Origin: Rhodococcus sp. HM1
GTDB lineage: Bacteria; Actinomycetota; Actinomycetes; Mycobacteriales; Mycobacteriaceae
Direction: 5' to 3'
Assembly (NCBI RefSeq): GCF_023218075.1
Contig: NZ_JALPTB010000056.1
Coordinates: 1 to 42,724 of the forward strand
DNA: 42,724 nt
Each line of letters begins with the position of its first letter. Positions within the stretch are counted from its first letter, which is position 1. This document shows positions 8,255 to 15,941 of this stretch, piece by piece. Under the pieces are notes generated by a model, which had not been told where the DNA came from, searched no databases, and saw only the letters and a list, made by a program, of their open reading frames with translations. A program made the position numbers and the translations under genes.

Positions 8255-8854
8255 ATGCCCTCGCCGCGCAGGATCGGGGCTCCCGATGCGAAGAATCGGA
8301 CGGTCCTGCTGGACGCCGCAGAGAAGGTCATGCTCGAGTACGGCTATGCGGCCGTCTCGTCCCGCCGCGTCGCCGAGCAGGCCGGCCTCAAACCGCAGCT
8401 CGTGCACTACTACTTCGTGAACATGGACGAGTTGCTCGAAGAGGTGTTCCGCCGTCGCGCCGACCAGGGCCTCGACATGCAGAGGAAAGCGCTGGCATCC
8501 CCGCAGCCGCTGTGGGCGCTGTGGCGGTTCAGCAGCGACCCGTCCGGGGTGGCGCTGACGATGGAGTTCATGGCGATGTCGCGACACCGGCCCGCGCTGC
8601 GGAAACTCCTCGCCGACTACTCCGAGCGGTTCCGGCGCGACCAGGCGGATGCGATCGAGGTGCTGCTCGACCGGTACGGCGTTGCGCACGAGGATTTTCC
8701 GCCCGTCGTCGCGTCGGTCCTCACGACCAGTCTGTCCCGTGTCGTCGTGATGGAGGAATCGCTCGGCTTCACCCTCGGCCACGCCGAAACCATCGAGCGC
8801 GTGGAACGGTGGCTCACCGCGGTCGAGGGCGAGTGGGGCAGCCCGAAGCGATAG
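8255..8854 (+). CDS. TetR/AcrR-family transcriptional regulator
   Basis: A 199-aa regulator. ATG 8255 was chosen; GGAGG lies 12 nt upstream, a little far. The N-terminal HTH is TVLLDAAEKVMLEYGYAAVSSRRVAEQAGLKPQLVHYYFVNMDELLEEVF, cited in part here: the recognition helix region is GLKPQLVHYYF. The C-terminal ligand domain is helical and unspecialised. The gene stands alone between the LacI-type gene and a convergent WhiB gene, so its target is not evident from context. Confidence 0.87.
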   Translation: MPSPRRIGAPDAKNRTVLLDAAEKVMLEYGYAAVSSRRVAEQAGLKPQLVHYYFVNMDELLEEVFRRRADQGLDMQRKALASPQPLWALWRFSSDPSGVALTMEFMAMSRHRPALRKLLADYSERFRRDQADAIEVLLDRYGVAHEDFPPVVASVLTTSLSRVVVMEESLGFTLGHAETIERVERWLTAVEGEWGSPKR

Positions 8855-8863
8855 ACCGGGCGG

Positions 8864-9127
8864 TCAGCGAATCATCTTGCCGCGGCGGTATTCTCGTCCT
8901 CCCCACACGCCCGTCTGGGCGGTCGCGATTGCGTAGCTGCCGCATGCCGCGGCGATGGGGCAGCGGCCGCAGACCTCGGCCGCGTAGTCGAACGACTCGC
9001 TCGGGTCGGGGAACCAGCGGTCCGGGTGCCCGTCGCCGCGGCAGGCGGCGGCCGACCAGTCCGCGTCGTCGGCGGTCGGCGGGTGCTCGGCCAGGTACGT
9101 GGTCACGGCGGTGGGTGAGCGGCGCAT
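8864..9127 (-). CDS. WhiB-family iron-sulfur transcription factor
   Basis: An 87-aa protein starting at ATG 9127. The four cluster-binding cysteines are Cys29, Cys53, Cys56 and Cys62 (C..CxxCxxxxxC), followed by the turn motif GVWGG at 73-77 and a basic tail, the standard Wbl layout. Wbl proteins bind a [4Fe-4S] cluster that responds to oxygen or NO and act with the primary sigma factor. The subfamily cannot be decided from length alone. A TACATT hexamer lies upstream at 9154-9159. The gene ends 9 bp from the stop of the convergent TetR gene. Confidence 0.9.
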   Translation of the reverse strand: MRRSPTAVTTYLAEHPPTADDADWSAAACRGDGHPDRWFPDPSESFDYAAEVCGRCPIAAACGSYAIATAQTGVWGGREYRRGKMIR

Positions 9128-9153
9128 GGCAATCGACAACCTCGTTCTCTCAC

Positions 9154-9159
9154 AATGTA
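9154..9159 (-). promoter_or_regulatory. Probable -10 hexamer (TACATT) of the whiB gene
   Basis: On the minus strand, TACATT lies 26 nt before the ATG at 9127. With a start about 7 nt later this gives a short leader containing the weak ribosome-binding sequence CGAGG. Confidence 0.45.
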
Positions 9160-9233
9160 AGTGGTGATCGTCGAGGCGTGATGGTCCCGCGACGGCCGAG
9201 ATCGGCCGATGGTCACCGTGACGGTGGCGAAAG

Positions 9234-9255
9234 CTCGGGGCGCACACGCCCCGAG
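9234..9255 (-). terminator. GC-rich terminator hairpin after the 34-aa ORF
   Basis: A perfect 9-bp stem (9234-9242 with 9247-9255) around a 4-nt loop. Read on the minus strand it begins 9 nt after the TGA of the small ORF at 9264-9368 and is followed by CTTTC. Its position supports a short monocistronic transcript. Confidence 0.6.
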
Positions 9256-9263
9256 GTGGGGCG

Positions 9264-9368
9264 TCAGTGGACGCGGACTCCGGTGTTCGGACCGGAATTT
9301 CCGAGAACTCGATCCAGGAAACGAATCTTCTTCTGCGACATGCGCTGCGAGTGCGAAGCGGTGTGCAT
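9264..9368 (-). CDS. Small 34-aa basic protein, unrecognised
   Basis: A short ORF starting at ATG 9368 behind AAAGGA with a 7-nt gap, and ending at TGA 9264. The product starts MHTASHSQRM, continues SQKKIRFLDRVLG and ends GNSGPNTGVRVH. It is rich in Lys/Arg, with no membrane segment or cysteines. A 9-bp terminator hairpin follows immediately, and the gene lies 137 bp upstream of whiB in the same direction. A good Shine-Dalgarno, an intact frame and a dedicated terminator suggest it is real, but I do not recognise the family and such a short frame could arise by chance. It could also be the coding part of a small regulatory RNA. Confidence 0.5.
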   Translation of the reverse strand: MHTASHSQRMSQKKIRFLDRVLGNSGPNTGVRVH

Positions 9369-9455
9369 CGGAGTTCCTTTCCGGTCGAGTTCGGCTGTTC
9401 CGGGCACCCAGTGTGCCATGTCGAAGCGCGGAGGTGTGGGAATTTTTCTTCGGTG

Positions 9456-9770
9456 TCAGATTCGGGGTTCGATCCGGGAACGCAGTGTCGCCACTCCGGG
9501 ACCGTCGAGTTCGTCGGCGACGCCGGAACGACCGGTCATCGCCATCAGCAGTGCTTCACCGGGTCCGTGGATCTCGGGTCCTCGTCCCGTGGCCCAATCG
9601 ACGTCCGTGGCGACCAGTCGAAGGCCGTGGATCCGCCGGGATGCACCGATGGGCGGCGCGAAACGTGCGAAGCGGAGAGCGAGTTCGAGCCGCTCGGCGG
9701 AATTTCTCGCGGGATGCCGAGCGGGCCCACTGCTGTATCTCCGGCCGGCCCCGAATGCACTCGCCGTGTC
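9456..9770 (-). pseudogene. Decayed maleylpyruvate-isomerase-family (mycothiol-dependent) gene remnant
   Basis: The last 80 or so codons before the stop at 9456 read ERLELALRFARFAPPIGA, then GLRLVATDVDWATGRGPEIH, then GPGEALLMAMTGRSGV and LDGPGVATLRSRI. This is the C-terminal half of the TIGR03083-type mycothiol-dependent enzymes. The preceding expected segment continues in a different frame: GPLGIPREIPP is in the next frame around 9700-9735, and a further fragment (EIQQ) is in the third frame. At least two frame changes occur within 80 bp, and no N-terminal DinB-like domain or start can be found. I read it as an inactive remnant. The neighbouring bases up to the -10 box at 9914 hold nothing else I can support. 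Confidence 0.6.
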
Positions 9771-9913
9771 GGAATCCGCTCGGACTGCAGCGTGAGCGAA
9801 TTCGTACTCGGCGCGTCGATCGTCGGCCGGTCGCGTGCTCGCAGCGTAATGCCACGGGCCGACACGAAACGGTGATCCGCGAAGCGGGCTGGCGAGGCGG
9901 CCGGATCGGTGTC

Positions 9914-9919
9914 TACGCT
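9914..9919 (+). promoter_or_regulatory. -10 hexamer (TACGCT) of a leaderless transcript
   Basis: TACGCT ends 7 nt before ATG 9927, with no ribosome-binding site between. Transcription probably starts at the A of the start codon. Confidence 0.6.
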
Positions 9920-9926
9920 TCCGCAC

Positions 9927-10358
9927 ATGGCGAAACTCGAGGTCACCACCCGCGTCCCGCTCGATCCGGAACGAACCTGGGCCACCGCGTCGGACCTGCA
10001 CCGATTCGACGAGTGGCTCACCATCCACGACGGCTGGCGCAGCGAGCTGCCCGAGGAGCTGACGGTGGGCACGACCGCCGAATCCGTGGTGTCCGTCAAG
10101 GGACTGCGCAACCGGGTCGCGTGGAAGGTCGAGGAGATCGACGCCCCGCATCATCTGGTGCTGCGCGGAAACGGCAAGGGCGGAACGAAGTTTCGGCTGC
10201 TGCTCACCGTCACCGGAACCGCCGGCGGGTCGGACCTGTCGCTGAACATCGACCTCGGCGGGGCTCCGCTGTTCGGGCCGATCGGGTCGGGTGTCGCGCG
10301 CACTCTGCGCGGCGATCTCGAGGCGTCGTTGCGGAAATTCGCGGAACTCTACGGCTGA
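9927..10358 (+). CDS. SRPBCC-family protein of the Rv0910 (toxin-type) group
   Basis: A 143-aa SRPBCC/START-like protein. It starts MAKLEVTTRVPLDPERTWAT, with DEWLTIHDGWRSELPEEL, then VKGLRNRVAWKVEEIDAP and a glycine-rich end (LGGAPLFGPIGSGVARTLRGD, shortened here to its core LGGAPLFGPIG). This matches mycobacterial Rv0910 along its length. Rv0910 is annotated as the toxin of a type II pair with the small antitoxin Rv0909, but the fold is a lipid-binding cavity. No antitoxin-like gene lies on either side here. The promoter indicates a leaderless mRNA. It ends 3 bp from the convergent lipoprotein gene. A toxin role is doubtful for this copy. Confidence 0.8.
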   Translation: MAKLEVTTRVPLDPERTWATASDLHRFDEWLTIHDGWRSELPEELTVGTTAESVVSVKGLRNRVAWKVEEIDAPHHLVLRGNGKGGTKFRLLLTVTGTAGGSDLSLNIDLGGAPLFGPIGSGVARTLRGDLEASLRKFAELYG

Positions 10359-10361
10359 CGA

Positions 10362-11273
10362 CTATTCGAGGACGGGCGCTCCGCCGGTTCCGGCGAGCCA
10401 CTGCGTCGCGAACTCGTCGAGCGTCCCGTCCGCGTAGAGGCTGTCGATCGCGGCCGACACACACGGCGTGAGCGGGCTGTCCTTCTCGAGCACCATTCCG
10501 AAGAACTCGGTGACCTCGTTGGGCCGCGGGAACTGACCGACGACCACCGTGCCGGAAATCTGCTCGGTGATCTGGAACCCCGTCGGAAGATCCACCACGA
10601 TTCCGTCGACCGTCCCGGCCGCGAGGGCGGACTTGGCGTCGTCGGTGGTCTCGAAGGCCACGGGTTCGGCGTCGGCGTGGATGGTGTCGGTGATGGCGAG
10701 CAGGCTCGTCGAACCCTGTTGCGCACCCAGTTTCATCCCGGACAGGTCCGCCAGCGAGGTGGCGGCTGCCGCGGGGCTGCCCTGTCGCGCCACGATCGCC
10801 TGCCCGACCGCGTAGTACGGGGACGACAGGTCCACCGCGTCGCGGCGGGTGTCGACGATCGTGACCTGTCCGAGCGCCGCGTCGAAGGACTTGTCCCCGG
10901 GCGCGATCATCTCGTTGAAGCCGACCCGCTCGATGCGGACCTGCTCGGGGGTGTAGCCGAGTCTTTCCGCGACCGCGGCGGCGACCGCACCTTCGTACCC
11001 CCGGCCGTTGGCGGGATCGTCGTCGACGAACCACGGAGCGTAGGCGGGATCGTCGGTGGCGAGGGTGAGTACCCCGTCGGTGTGGGTGGTGCGGGAGCCG
11101 GGTCCGCAGTCGTCGATCGCGTCGGTGGGTGGGATCCGGGTCGTCGCCGGTGCGAGCGACGTGGCGGTGGCGGGGACCGGATCCGGTTCCGGCGATGCGG
11201 TGCAGGCGGCCGGAATCGCCGCGACGGCAATGATCACCGCCGCAGCGCGCAGGCGTCGCAGCGGGGACAACAC
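10362..11273 (-). CDS. Extracellular solute-binding lipoprotein (amino-acid type, SBP family 3)
   Basis: A 303-aa protein from GTG 11273. The N-terminus is a lipoprotein signal: basic LSPLRRLR, hydrophobic AAAVIIAVAAIPA and the lipobox-like PAAC, giving Cys24 as the lipid anchor. It is followed by a Pro/Thr/Ser-rich linker (to about residue 50). The mature domain has DGVLTLATDDPAYAPWFVDD, GYEGAVAAAVAERLGY and FDAALGQVTIVDTRRDAVDLSSPYY, quoted here in pieces; this is typical of glutamate/glutamine-type binding proteins. Two cysteines (in DDCGP and TPCVS) may form the disulfide common in this group. No ABC permease or ATPase genes are adjacent, so it may serve a transporter encoded elsewhere. 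Confidence 0.85.
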   Translation of the reverse strand: MLSPLRRLRAAAVIIAVAAIPAACTASPEPDPVPATATSLAPATTRIPPTDAIDDCGPGSRTTHTDGVLTLATDDPAYAPWFVDDDPANGRGYEGAVAAAVAERLGYTPEQVRIERVGFNEMIAPGDKSFDAALGQVTIVDTRRDAVDLSSPYYAVGQAIVARQGSPAAAATSLADLSGMKLGAQQGSTSLLAITDTIHADAEPVAFETTDDAKSALAAGTVDGIVVDLPTGFQITEQISGTVVVGQFPRPNEVTEFFGMVLEKDSPLTPCVSAAIDSLYADGTLDEFATQWLAGTGGAPVLE

Positions 11274-11340
11274 GCGGGCAATACTGCCTTCCCCGTCCCG
11301 ATCCAGCAAGATCAACGCGAACGATTGGCACAATGAGGTG

Positions 11341-13602
11341 ATGCCGACCCGCACGTTCGGGGACCGTCGCCTGAAGCTGACCAACCTCGACAAGGTGCTC
11401 TACCCCCGCACCGGTACCACCAAGGGTGAGGTGATCGACTACTACGTGGCGATCGCCGACGCGATGCTGCCCCACGTCGCCGGTCGTGCCGGCACCCGCA
11501 AGCGCTGGCCGAACGGCGTGGACGACCAGTCGTTCTTCGAGAAGAATCTGGCGGCGCACGCCCCCGGTTGGCTCGACCGCCGGACGCTGCACCACAAGCA
11601 GCGCACCGTCACCTATCCACTGTTCGATTCGGTGGCCTCCCTCGCGTGGCTCGGGCAGCAGGGTGCGCTGGAACTGCATGTCCCGCAGTGGCGTTTCGCC
11701 GGTAACACGCGAGGCGCCGCGACGCGCATCGTGTTCGACCTCGATCCCGGCCAGGGTGTCGGGCTGGCGGACTGTGCGCAGGTGGCGCGCCTCGTGCGCG
11801 ACACGGTCGCCGAACTGGGATGGACGGCGTATCCGGTGACCAGCGGCAGCAAGGGAATTCACCTCTACGTCCCCTTGGATCGGCCGCTGCAGTCGGACGG
11901 GGCGTCGACCGTCGCGCGGACCGTCGCGACGAATCTCGAGAAGCTGCACCCCGACCTGGTGACCGCGACGATGGCGAAAGCCGCTCGGGGAGGCCGGGTC
12001 TTCGTCGACTGGAGCCAGAACAACGCCGCCAAGACGACGGTCGCGCCGTATTCGCTGCGCGGTCGCGACGAGCCCTGGGTCGCGGCGCCGCGCACCTGGG
12101 AGGAGCTCGAGGACCCCGGTCTGTCGCAGCTGCGGTTCGACGAGGTGCTCGCCCGTGTCGAGGCCGACGGTGATCTGCTCGAGGGGCTGGATCCGCCGCT
12201 GCCCGGCCAGGATCGGGCGGACGCGCTGGCCGAGTACCGCGGCAAACGCGACGCGTCACGCACGCCCGAACCGGTGCCGGACACGGTTGCCGCCGGTGGT
12301 CCCGGCGACCGGTTCGTGATCCAGGAGCACAATGCCCGGCGGCTGCACTACGACCTGCGGCTCGAACGCGACGGCGTGCTGGCGTCGTGGGCGGTGCCGA
12401 AGAACCTGCCCGACGAAACCGGCCGCAACCACCTGGCGGTCCGCACCGAGGACCACCCGCTCGAATACCTCACGTTCCACGGCACCATCCCGAAGGGCGA
12501 GTACGGCGCCGGCACGATGACGGTGTGGGACACCGGCACCTATGTGGCGGAGAAGTGGCGGGACGACGAGGTCATCGTGCAGTTGCAGGGCCGTCGCGTG
12601 CAGGGTCGCTATGCCCTGATCCGCACCGAAGGTACCCAGTGGCTCGCGCACCTGATGAAGGATCAGACGCCGTCGCCGTCCGGGCCGTTCCCTCGCGACC
12701 TCGCGCCGATGCTCGCGACCCTCGGCGACGTGAGCGGCCTCGAGGAACGGGACTGGGCGTTCGAAGGCAAATGGGACGGCATCCGCGCCATCGTCGAGGT
12801 CCACGACGGCGGACTGCGCATCCGTTCCCGGTCGGGTCGTGACATCACCGCGGACTATCCGTCGCTCGGGGTTCTCGCACAGATCCTCGACGGTCACGAC
12901 GCGGTCCTCGACGGCGAGATCGTCACCTTCGACCCGCACGGTGTGTCGAGTTTTCCGCTGCTGCAGTCCGGTGGCCGGCCCACCTTCCTCGTGTTCGACA
13001 TCCTCTATCTCGACGGAGTCTCCCTGCTCCGCAAGACGTACAGCGACCGCAGGCGGGTGCTCGAACTGCTGGGTGCGGCCGCGCCCGGACTGGAGGTGCC
13101 GGAGACGTTGCCGGGCGGCGGAACCGAGGCCCTCGAGGAGAGCCTCGACCGCGGTTGGGAAGGGGTGATCGCCAAGCGGCGCGACTCGGTGTATCTGCCG
13201 GGCAAGCGCGGCACCGCGTGGATCAAGGCGAAGAACTGGCTCACCCAGGAGGTCGTCGTCGGCGGATACCGGCCCGGTCAGGGTGCCCGGTCGGACACCT
13301 TCGGTGCGCTGCTGCTCGGGGTGTACGAGGGCGACGACCTCGTGTTCGTCGGGCGCGTCGGCTCCGGGTTCGACGACCGCACCCTCACCACGATGACCGC
13401 GTCCCTCGACCGGTTGCGGCGGCGCACCTCGCCGTTCGTGGAGGCCATTCCCACCGCCGACGCGCGCGGCGCCGTGTGGGTGACCCCGCGACTGGTGGGG
13501 GAGGTGCGTTTCCAGTCGTGGACCGACGGCGGCCGGCTGCGGCACCCGATCTGGCGGGGGCTGCGCGAGGACATCGAGCCCGCCGACGTGCGTCGCGCCT
13601 GA
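11341..13602 (+). CDS. ligD: Multifunctional non-homologous end-joining DNA ligase LigD
   Basis: A 753-aa protein with the domain order polymerase (about 5-290), phosphoesterase (about 320-450) and ATP-dependent ligase (about 455-745), as in mycobacterial LigD. The polymerase metal residues are seen as FDLDPG (Asp133 and Asp135) with TSGSKGIHLYVPL. The phosphoesterase has EHNARRLHYDLRLE (His330, His336). The ligase nucleophile motif is EGKWDGIRA (Lys477), with VLDGEIV, GWEGVIAKRRDS and AWIKAKNW as later motifs. It repairs double-strand breaks together with Ku by filling or trimming ends and sealing them. No ku gene lies in the window. It diverges from the lipoprotein gene across a 67-bp gap. 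Confidence 0.96.
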   Translation: MPTRTFGDRRLKLTNLDKVLYPRTGTTKGEVIDYYVAIADAMLPHVAGRAGTRKRWPNGVDDQSFFEKNLAAHAPGWLDRRTLHHKQRTVTYPLFDSVASLAWLGQQGALELHVPQWRFAGNTRGAATRIVFDLDPGQGVGLADCAQVARLVRDTVAELGWTAYPVTSGSKGIHLYVPLDRPLQSDGASTVARTVATNLEKLHPDLVTATMAKAARGGRVFVDWSQNNAAKTTVAPYSLRGRDEPWVAAPRTWEELEDPGLSQLRFDEVLARVEADGDLLEGLDPPLPGQDRADALAEYRGKRDASRTPEPVPDTVAAGGPGDRFVIQEHNARRLHYDLRLERDGVLASWAVPKNLPDETGRNHLAVRTEDHPLEYLTFHGTIPKGEYGAGTMTVWDTGTYVAEKWRDDEVIVQLQGRRVQGRYALIRTEGTQWLAHLMKDQTPSPSGPFPRDLAPMLATLGDVSGLEERDWAFEGKWDGIRAIVEVHDGGLRIRSRSGRDITADYPSLGVLAQILDGHDAVLDGEIVTFDPHGVSSFPLLQSGGRPTFLVFDILYLDGVSLLRKTYSDRRRVLELLGAAAPGLEVPETLPGGGTEALEESLDRGWEGVIAKRRDSVYLPGKRGTAWIKAKNWLTQEVVVGGYRPGQGARSDTFGALLLGVYEGDDLVFVGRVGSGFDDRTLTTMTASLDRLRRRTSPFVEAIPTADARGAVWVTPRLVGEVRFQSWTDGGRLRHPIWRGLREDIEPADVRRA

Positions 13603-13625
13603 CGCCACGTGTCTCATTCCCCTGC

Positions 13626-13631
13626 TAACGT
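13626..13631 (+). promoter_or_regulatory. Probable -10 hexamer (TAACGT) of the signalling operon
   Basis: TAACGT lies 36 bp before the TTG start of the response regulator and 23 bp after the ligD stop. It leaves room for a leader of about 29 nt that contains GGGAGGGG. Confidence 0.4.
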
Positions 13632-13667
13632 TCTCGAATCTGTGTCGGGTGTTCGGGAGGGGCGAAG

Positions 13668-14360
13668 TTGGCCGAGGATTCCGGGACGTCCGTCCGCGCA
13701 ATCGGTGTTGTCGAGGACCACGAGTCGGTGGTGCTCGGTCTGGGCGCGATGCTCGCTGCCGAACCGGACCTGGAACTGGTGTGTGCCGCACCGACCGTGC
13801 AGGAGTTGCTCGCCCGCAATGTCCGTCTGGATCTCGCGATCCTCGATCTCCGGCTCGAGGACGGATCGTCACCGAAGAGCAATGTCGAGCAGCTTCGGGC
13901 CGCGGGCATCGAGACGCTGATCTTCACCGGCGCGGAGAATCCGTACCTGGTGCGGTCCGCCGCGCGGGCGGGTGTTCTCGGGGTGGTGCGGAAATCCGCG
14001 CCGGCGGCCGTGGTGGTCGAGGCGATCCGGACGGCGGCGTCGGGTGGGCAGGTCGTGAGCACGGACTGGGCCGCGGCCATCGACGGGGACCCCGACCTGG
14101 GGGACGTCGGCCTGAGCCCCCGCCAGCTGGAGGTTCTCGAACTGTATGCGTCCGGGGAGAAGCTCGATCGGGTGGCTCGGCTGACCGGGCTCGCGCCGCA
14201 GACGGTCAACGACTATCTGCAGCGCATCCGGCAGAAGTACGCGGAGGCAGGCCGGCCCGCGCCGACGAAGACGGACCTGTACAAGCGCGCGGTCGAGGAC
14301 GGATTGCTGCCGATTCCCGAACGTCCGCGGGCGGCGAGTGAAGGTCCGGGCGTCTACTGA
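13668..14360 (+). CDS. NarL/LuxR-type response regulator
   Basis: A 230-aa protein starting at TTG 13668 behind GGGAGGGG. The receiver domain (about 10-125) has the acidic pair Glu16-Asp17, phosphorylatable Asp60 in LAILDLRLEDGS, Thr87 and Lys109. A LuxR-type HTH follows (about 148-205): LSPRQLEVLELYASGEKLDR, then APQTVNDYLQRIRQKY. The sequence AGRPAPTKTDLYKRAVEDGL after the HTH is closely mirrored in the small HTH protein encoded next, so the two DNA-binding domains look like paralogues. It is the first gene of a four-gene cluster that includes a histidine kinase, its likely partner. The target genes are unknown. Confidence 0.88.
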   Translation: MAEDSGTSVRAIGVVEDHESVVLGLGAMLAAEPDLELVCAAPTVQELLARNVRLDLAILDLRLEDGSSPKSNVEQLRAAGIETLIFTGAENPYLVRSAARAGVLGVVRKSAPAAVVVEAIRTAASGGQVVSTDWAAAIDGDPDLGDVGLSPRQLEVLELYASGEKLDRVARLTGLAPQTVNDYLQRIRQKYAEAGRPAPTKTDLYKRAVEDGLLPIPERPRAASEGPGVY

Positions 14361-14370
14361 ACGGCATTTT

Positions 14371-14385
14371 GTAAGCAAAGGTAAC
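14371..14385 (+). promoter_or_regulatory. GTAA direct repeat upstream of the small HTH gene
   Basis: GTAAG at 14371 and GTAAC at 14381 form a direct repeat with a 10-bp spacing. They lie in a locally AT-rich gap just after the response-regulator stop. This resembles OmpR-type (for example MtrA) direct-repeat sites and may control an internal promoter for the last three genes. Only the repeat itself is seen; the regulator is a guess. Confidence 0.35.
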
Positions 14386-14484
14386 GATGCCCCCGGTTTC
14401 TTGGGCAGAGGAATATCCGTCTCGGCACGCATGCGCAGTTTGCGTAGTTTCGCAGCAGATCGCTCGACAACGGAGGACCTGCCC

Positions 14485-14751
14485 ATGACCAGCATGCTCG
14501 AACGCCCTGTGGACCAGGCGATTGTCAAGCCGACGCTGTCGGCACGGGAAGTGGAGATCCTGCGCGAATGGTTGATGAGCGACTCCAAGTCGAAGGCGGC
14601 GGCACGACTGTTCGTCGCTCCGACGACGGTGAGCACCCACATCGCCCGCATCCGGGACAAATACGCGCTGGTCGGCAGAGCGGCCCCGACGAAGGCCATG
14701 CTGCTCGCCCGGGCCTTGCAGGACGGATTGATCGACATCGACGAGCTGTGA
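14485..14751 (+). CDS. Free-standing LuxR-type helix-turn-helix protein (88 aa)
   Basis: ATG 14485 follows GGAGG at 14472-14476 with an 8-nt gap. The product is almost nothing but a LuxR HTH: TLSAREVEILREWLMSDSKS, then APTTVSTHIARIRDKYALVG and APTKAMLLARALQDGLID. It has no receiver domain, so it cannot be phosphorylated in the usual way. It resembles the HTH of the response regulator encoded just before it, including the AGR/APTK segment. It could compete with or form mixed dimers with that regulator, or act constitutively. Its stop overlaps the GTG of the kinase gene by 4 bp, so the proteins are made together. Confidence 0.85.
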   Translation: MTSMLERPVDQAIVKPTLSAREVEILREWLMSDSKSKAAARLFVAPTTVSTHIARIRDKYALVGRAAPTKAMLLARALQDGLIDIDEL

Positions 14752-15941
14752 GCCGGCGCGTCCGGTTCGACGAGGGTGGTTCCGCAGGCGACCGGTTCGT
14801 GCGGGTCTTCGTCCGCTTCGTGGTCCTCGGCTACCTGTTCTACCTGGTGCCCGTAATCGGCTACATGCCCACCGCCGCCGCCGTGACCGCCGGATGGTGG
14901 ACGCCGCTTGCCGTGACCGCGATCGTCGGCTCCGCGCTGGCGATGGGCGCGGCGACGTTCCATCCGGACGTGCGCTGTCTCCGCCGCACCGCAGCAGCCA
15001 ATGCGTGGCTGTTCGTTGCGGTAACCGTGCTGTGGTGGCCGGCCTGGAACGGTGGACACATCGCCGGCGACGACTACCTGTGGCTCACCCTCGTCCCCGG
15101 GCTGCCCGCGCTGTCCGCGGTCGCGGCATGGCGAAGCTGGCGTCCGTTCGCGTATCTCGCCGTCGTCGAAGTGCTGGTGCACGCCACCGACCGGATCGTG
15201 CGTGACATTCCGGTCGGAGATCATGCGCTGCCGTCCTTCGCGTTCATCGCGACCTATTCGATGATGTTCGTCGGGGCCGCCACCATCGGGCTCGCAGCCG
15301 GCCGGACCCTCGACGCGACGATCGCGACCACCCACGCCACCGCGTCCGCTGCCGCCGCGGCCGAGGCGAAGTCCGCGGAACGGACGCGGTTCGCCGCGCT
15401 CGTCCACGACCGGGTCATGTCGACGTTGCTGTCCGCGGGCCGCCAGGAGACGGACGAGCGAGTGGTCGGGCAGGCCCGGCGCGCGATCGCCGAACTCGAC
15501 GATCTCCGCGTGAACTCCGGCGACGACCCGGGATCCGATGTCGGCGGCGTGGTGGCTCGGCTTCGTTCGGTCGCAACCGAAGTCGACGAGAACATCGGGT
15601 TCGTGGTGAACATCGCTCCCGGCGCCGCGGGCACGCTGTACCCGCGCGACGTGGGCGCGGCCGTCGCGGCCGCGCTCGCCGAGGCGCTCCGCAACAGCGT
15701 CCGCCACGCGGGCGCGGCGGCGAAGCGTGCGGTCACCGTCGACGCCGCTGCCGGAGCCCTCACCGTGACCGCGGCAGACGACGGTATCGGGTTCGATCCG
15801 GCCCGGGTCGGTGGCCGCCGACTCGGCATCGCCGTATCCATCGGTGCGCGCATGCGGGCGCTCGACGGCGGCGACGCGACGGTCGAGTCGGCGCCCCGGC
15901 AGGGCACGATCGTCACAATCACCTGGCAGGAGCCGAGATGA
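14748..15941 (+). CDS. Membrane sensor histidine kinase
   Basis: A 397-aa kinase starting with GTG overlapping the HTH stop. The N-terminal half has about five to six hydrophobic helices (roughly 20-46, 52-70, 85-100, 112-127, 134-150, 163-186) and no recognisable extracellular domain. The phospho-acceptor is probably His220 in RFAALVHDRVMSTLLSAG. The catalytic domain keeps the N box (EALRNSVRH, Asn316), the G1 box DDGIGFD (344-350) and the G2-like RRLGIAVSIGARM, so it should bind ATP. The stimulus is probably sensed in the membrane. It is translationally coupled on both sides, to the small HTH protein and to the kinase-like membrane protein downstream. Confidence 0.87.
   Translation: MSRRVRFDEGGSAGDRFVRVFVRFVVLGYLFYLVPVIGYMPTAAAVTAGWWTPLAVTAIVGSALAMGAATFHPDVRCLRRTAAANAWLFVAVTVLWWPAWNGGHIAGDDYLWLTLVPGLPALSAVAAWRSWRPFAYLAVVEVLVHATDRIVRDIPVGDHALPSFAFIATYSMMFVGAATIGLAAGRTLDATIATTHATASAAAAAEAKSAERTRFAALVHDRVMSTLLSAGRQETDERVVGQARRAIAELDDLRVNSGDDPGSDVGGVVARLRSVATEVDENIGFVVNIAPGAAGTLYPRDVGAAVAAALAEALRNSVRHAGAAAKRAVTVDAAAGALTVTAADDGIGFDPARVGGRRLGIAVSIGARMRALDGGDATVESAPRQGTIVTITWQEPR

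Noticed and set aside
9209..9875. Plus-strand open frames of 150-200 codons between whiB and the Rv0910-type gene
   Set aside because: No ribosome-binding site or protein-like pattern; the minus strand holds the recognisable pseudogene and small ORF.
11341..13602. A complete NHEJ locus with ku next to ligD
   Set aside because: No Ku-like gene lies in the window; both flanks belong to other functions.
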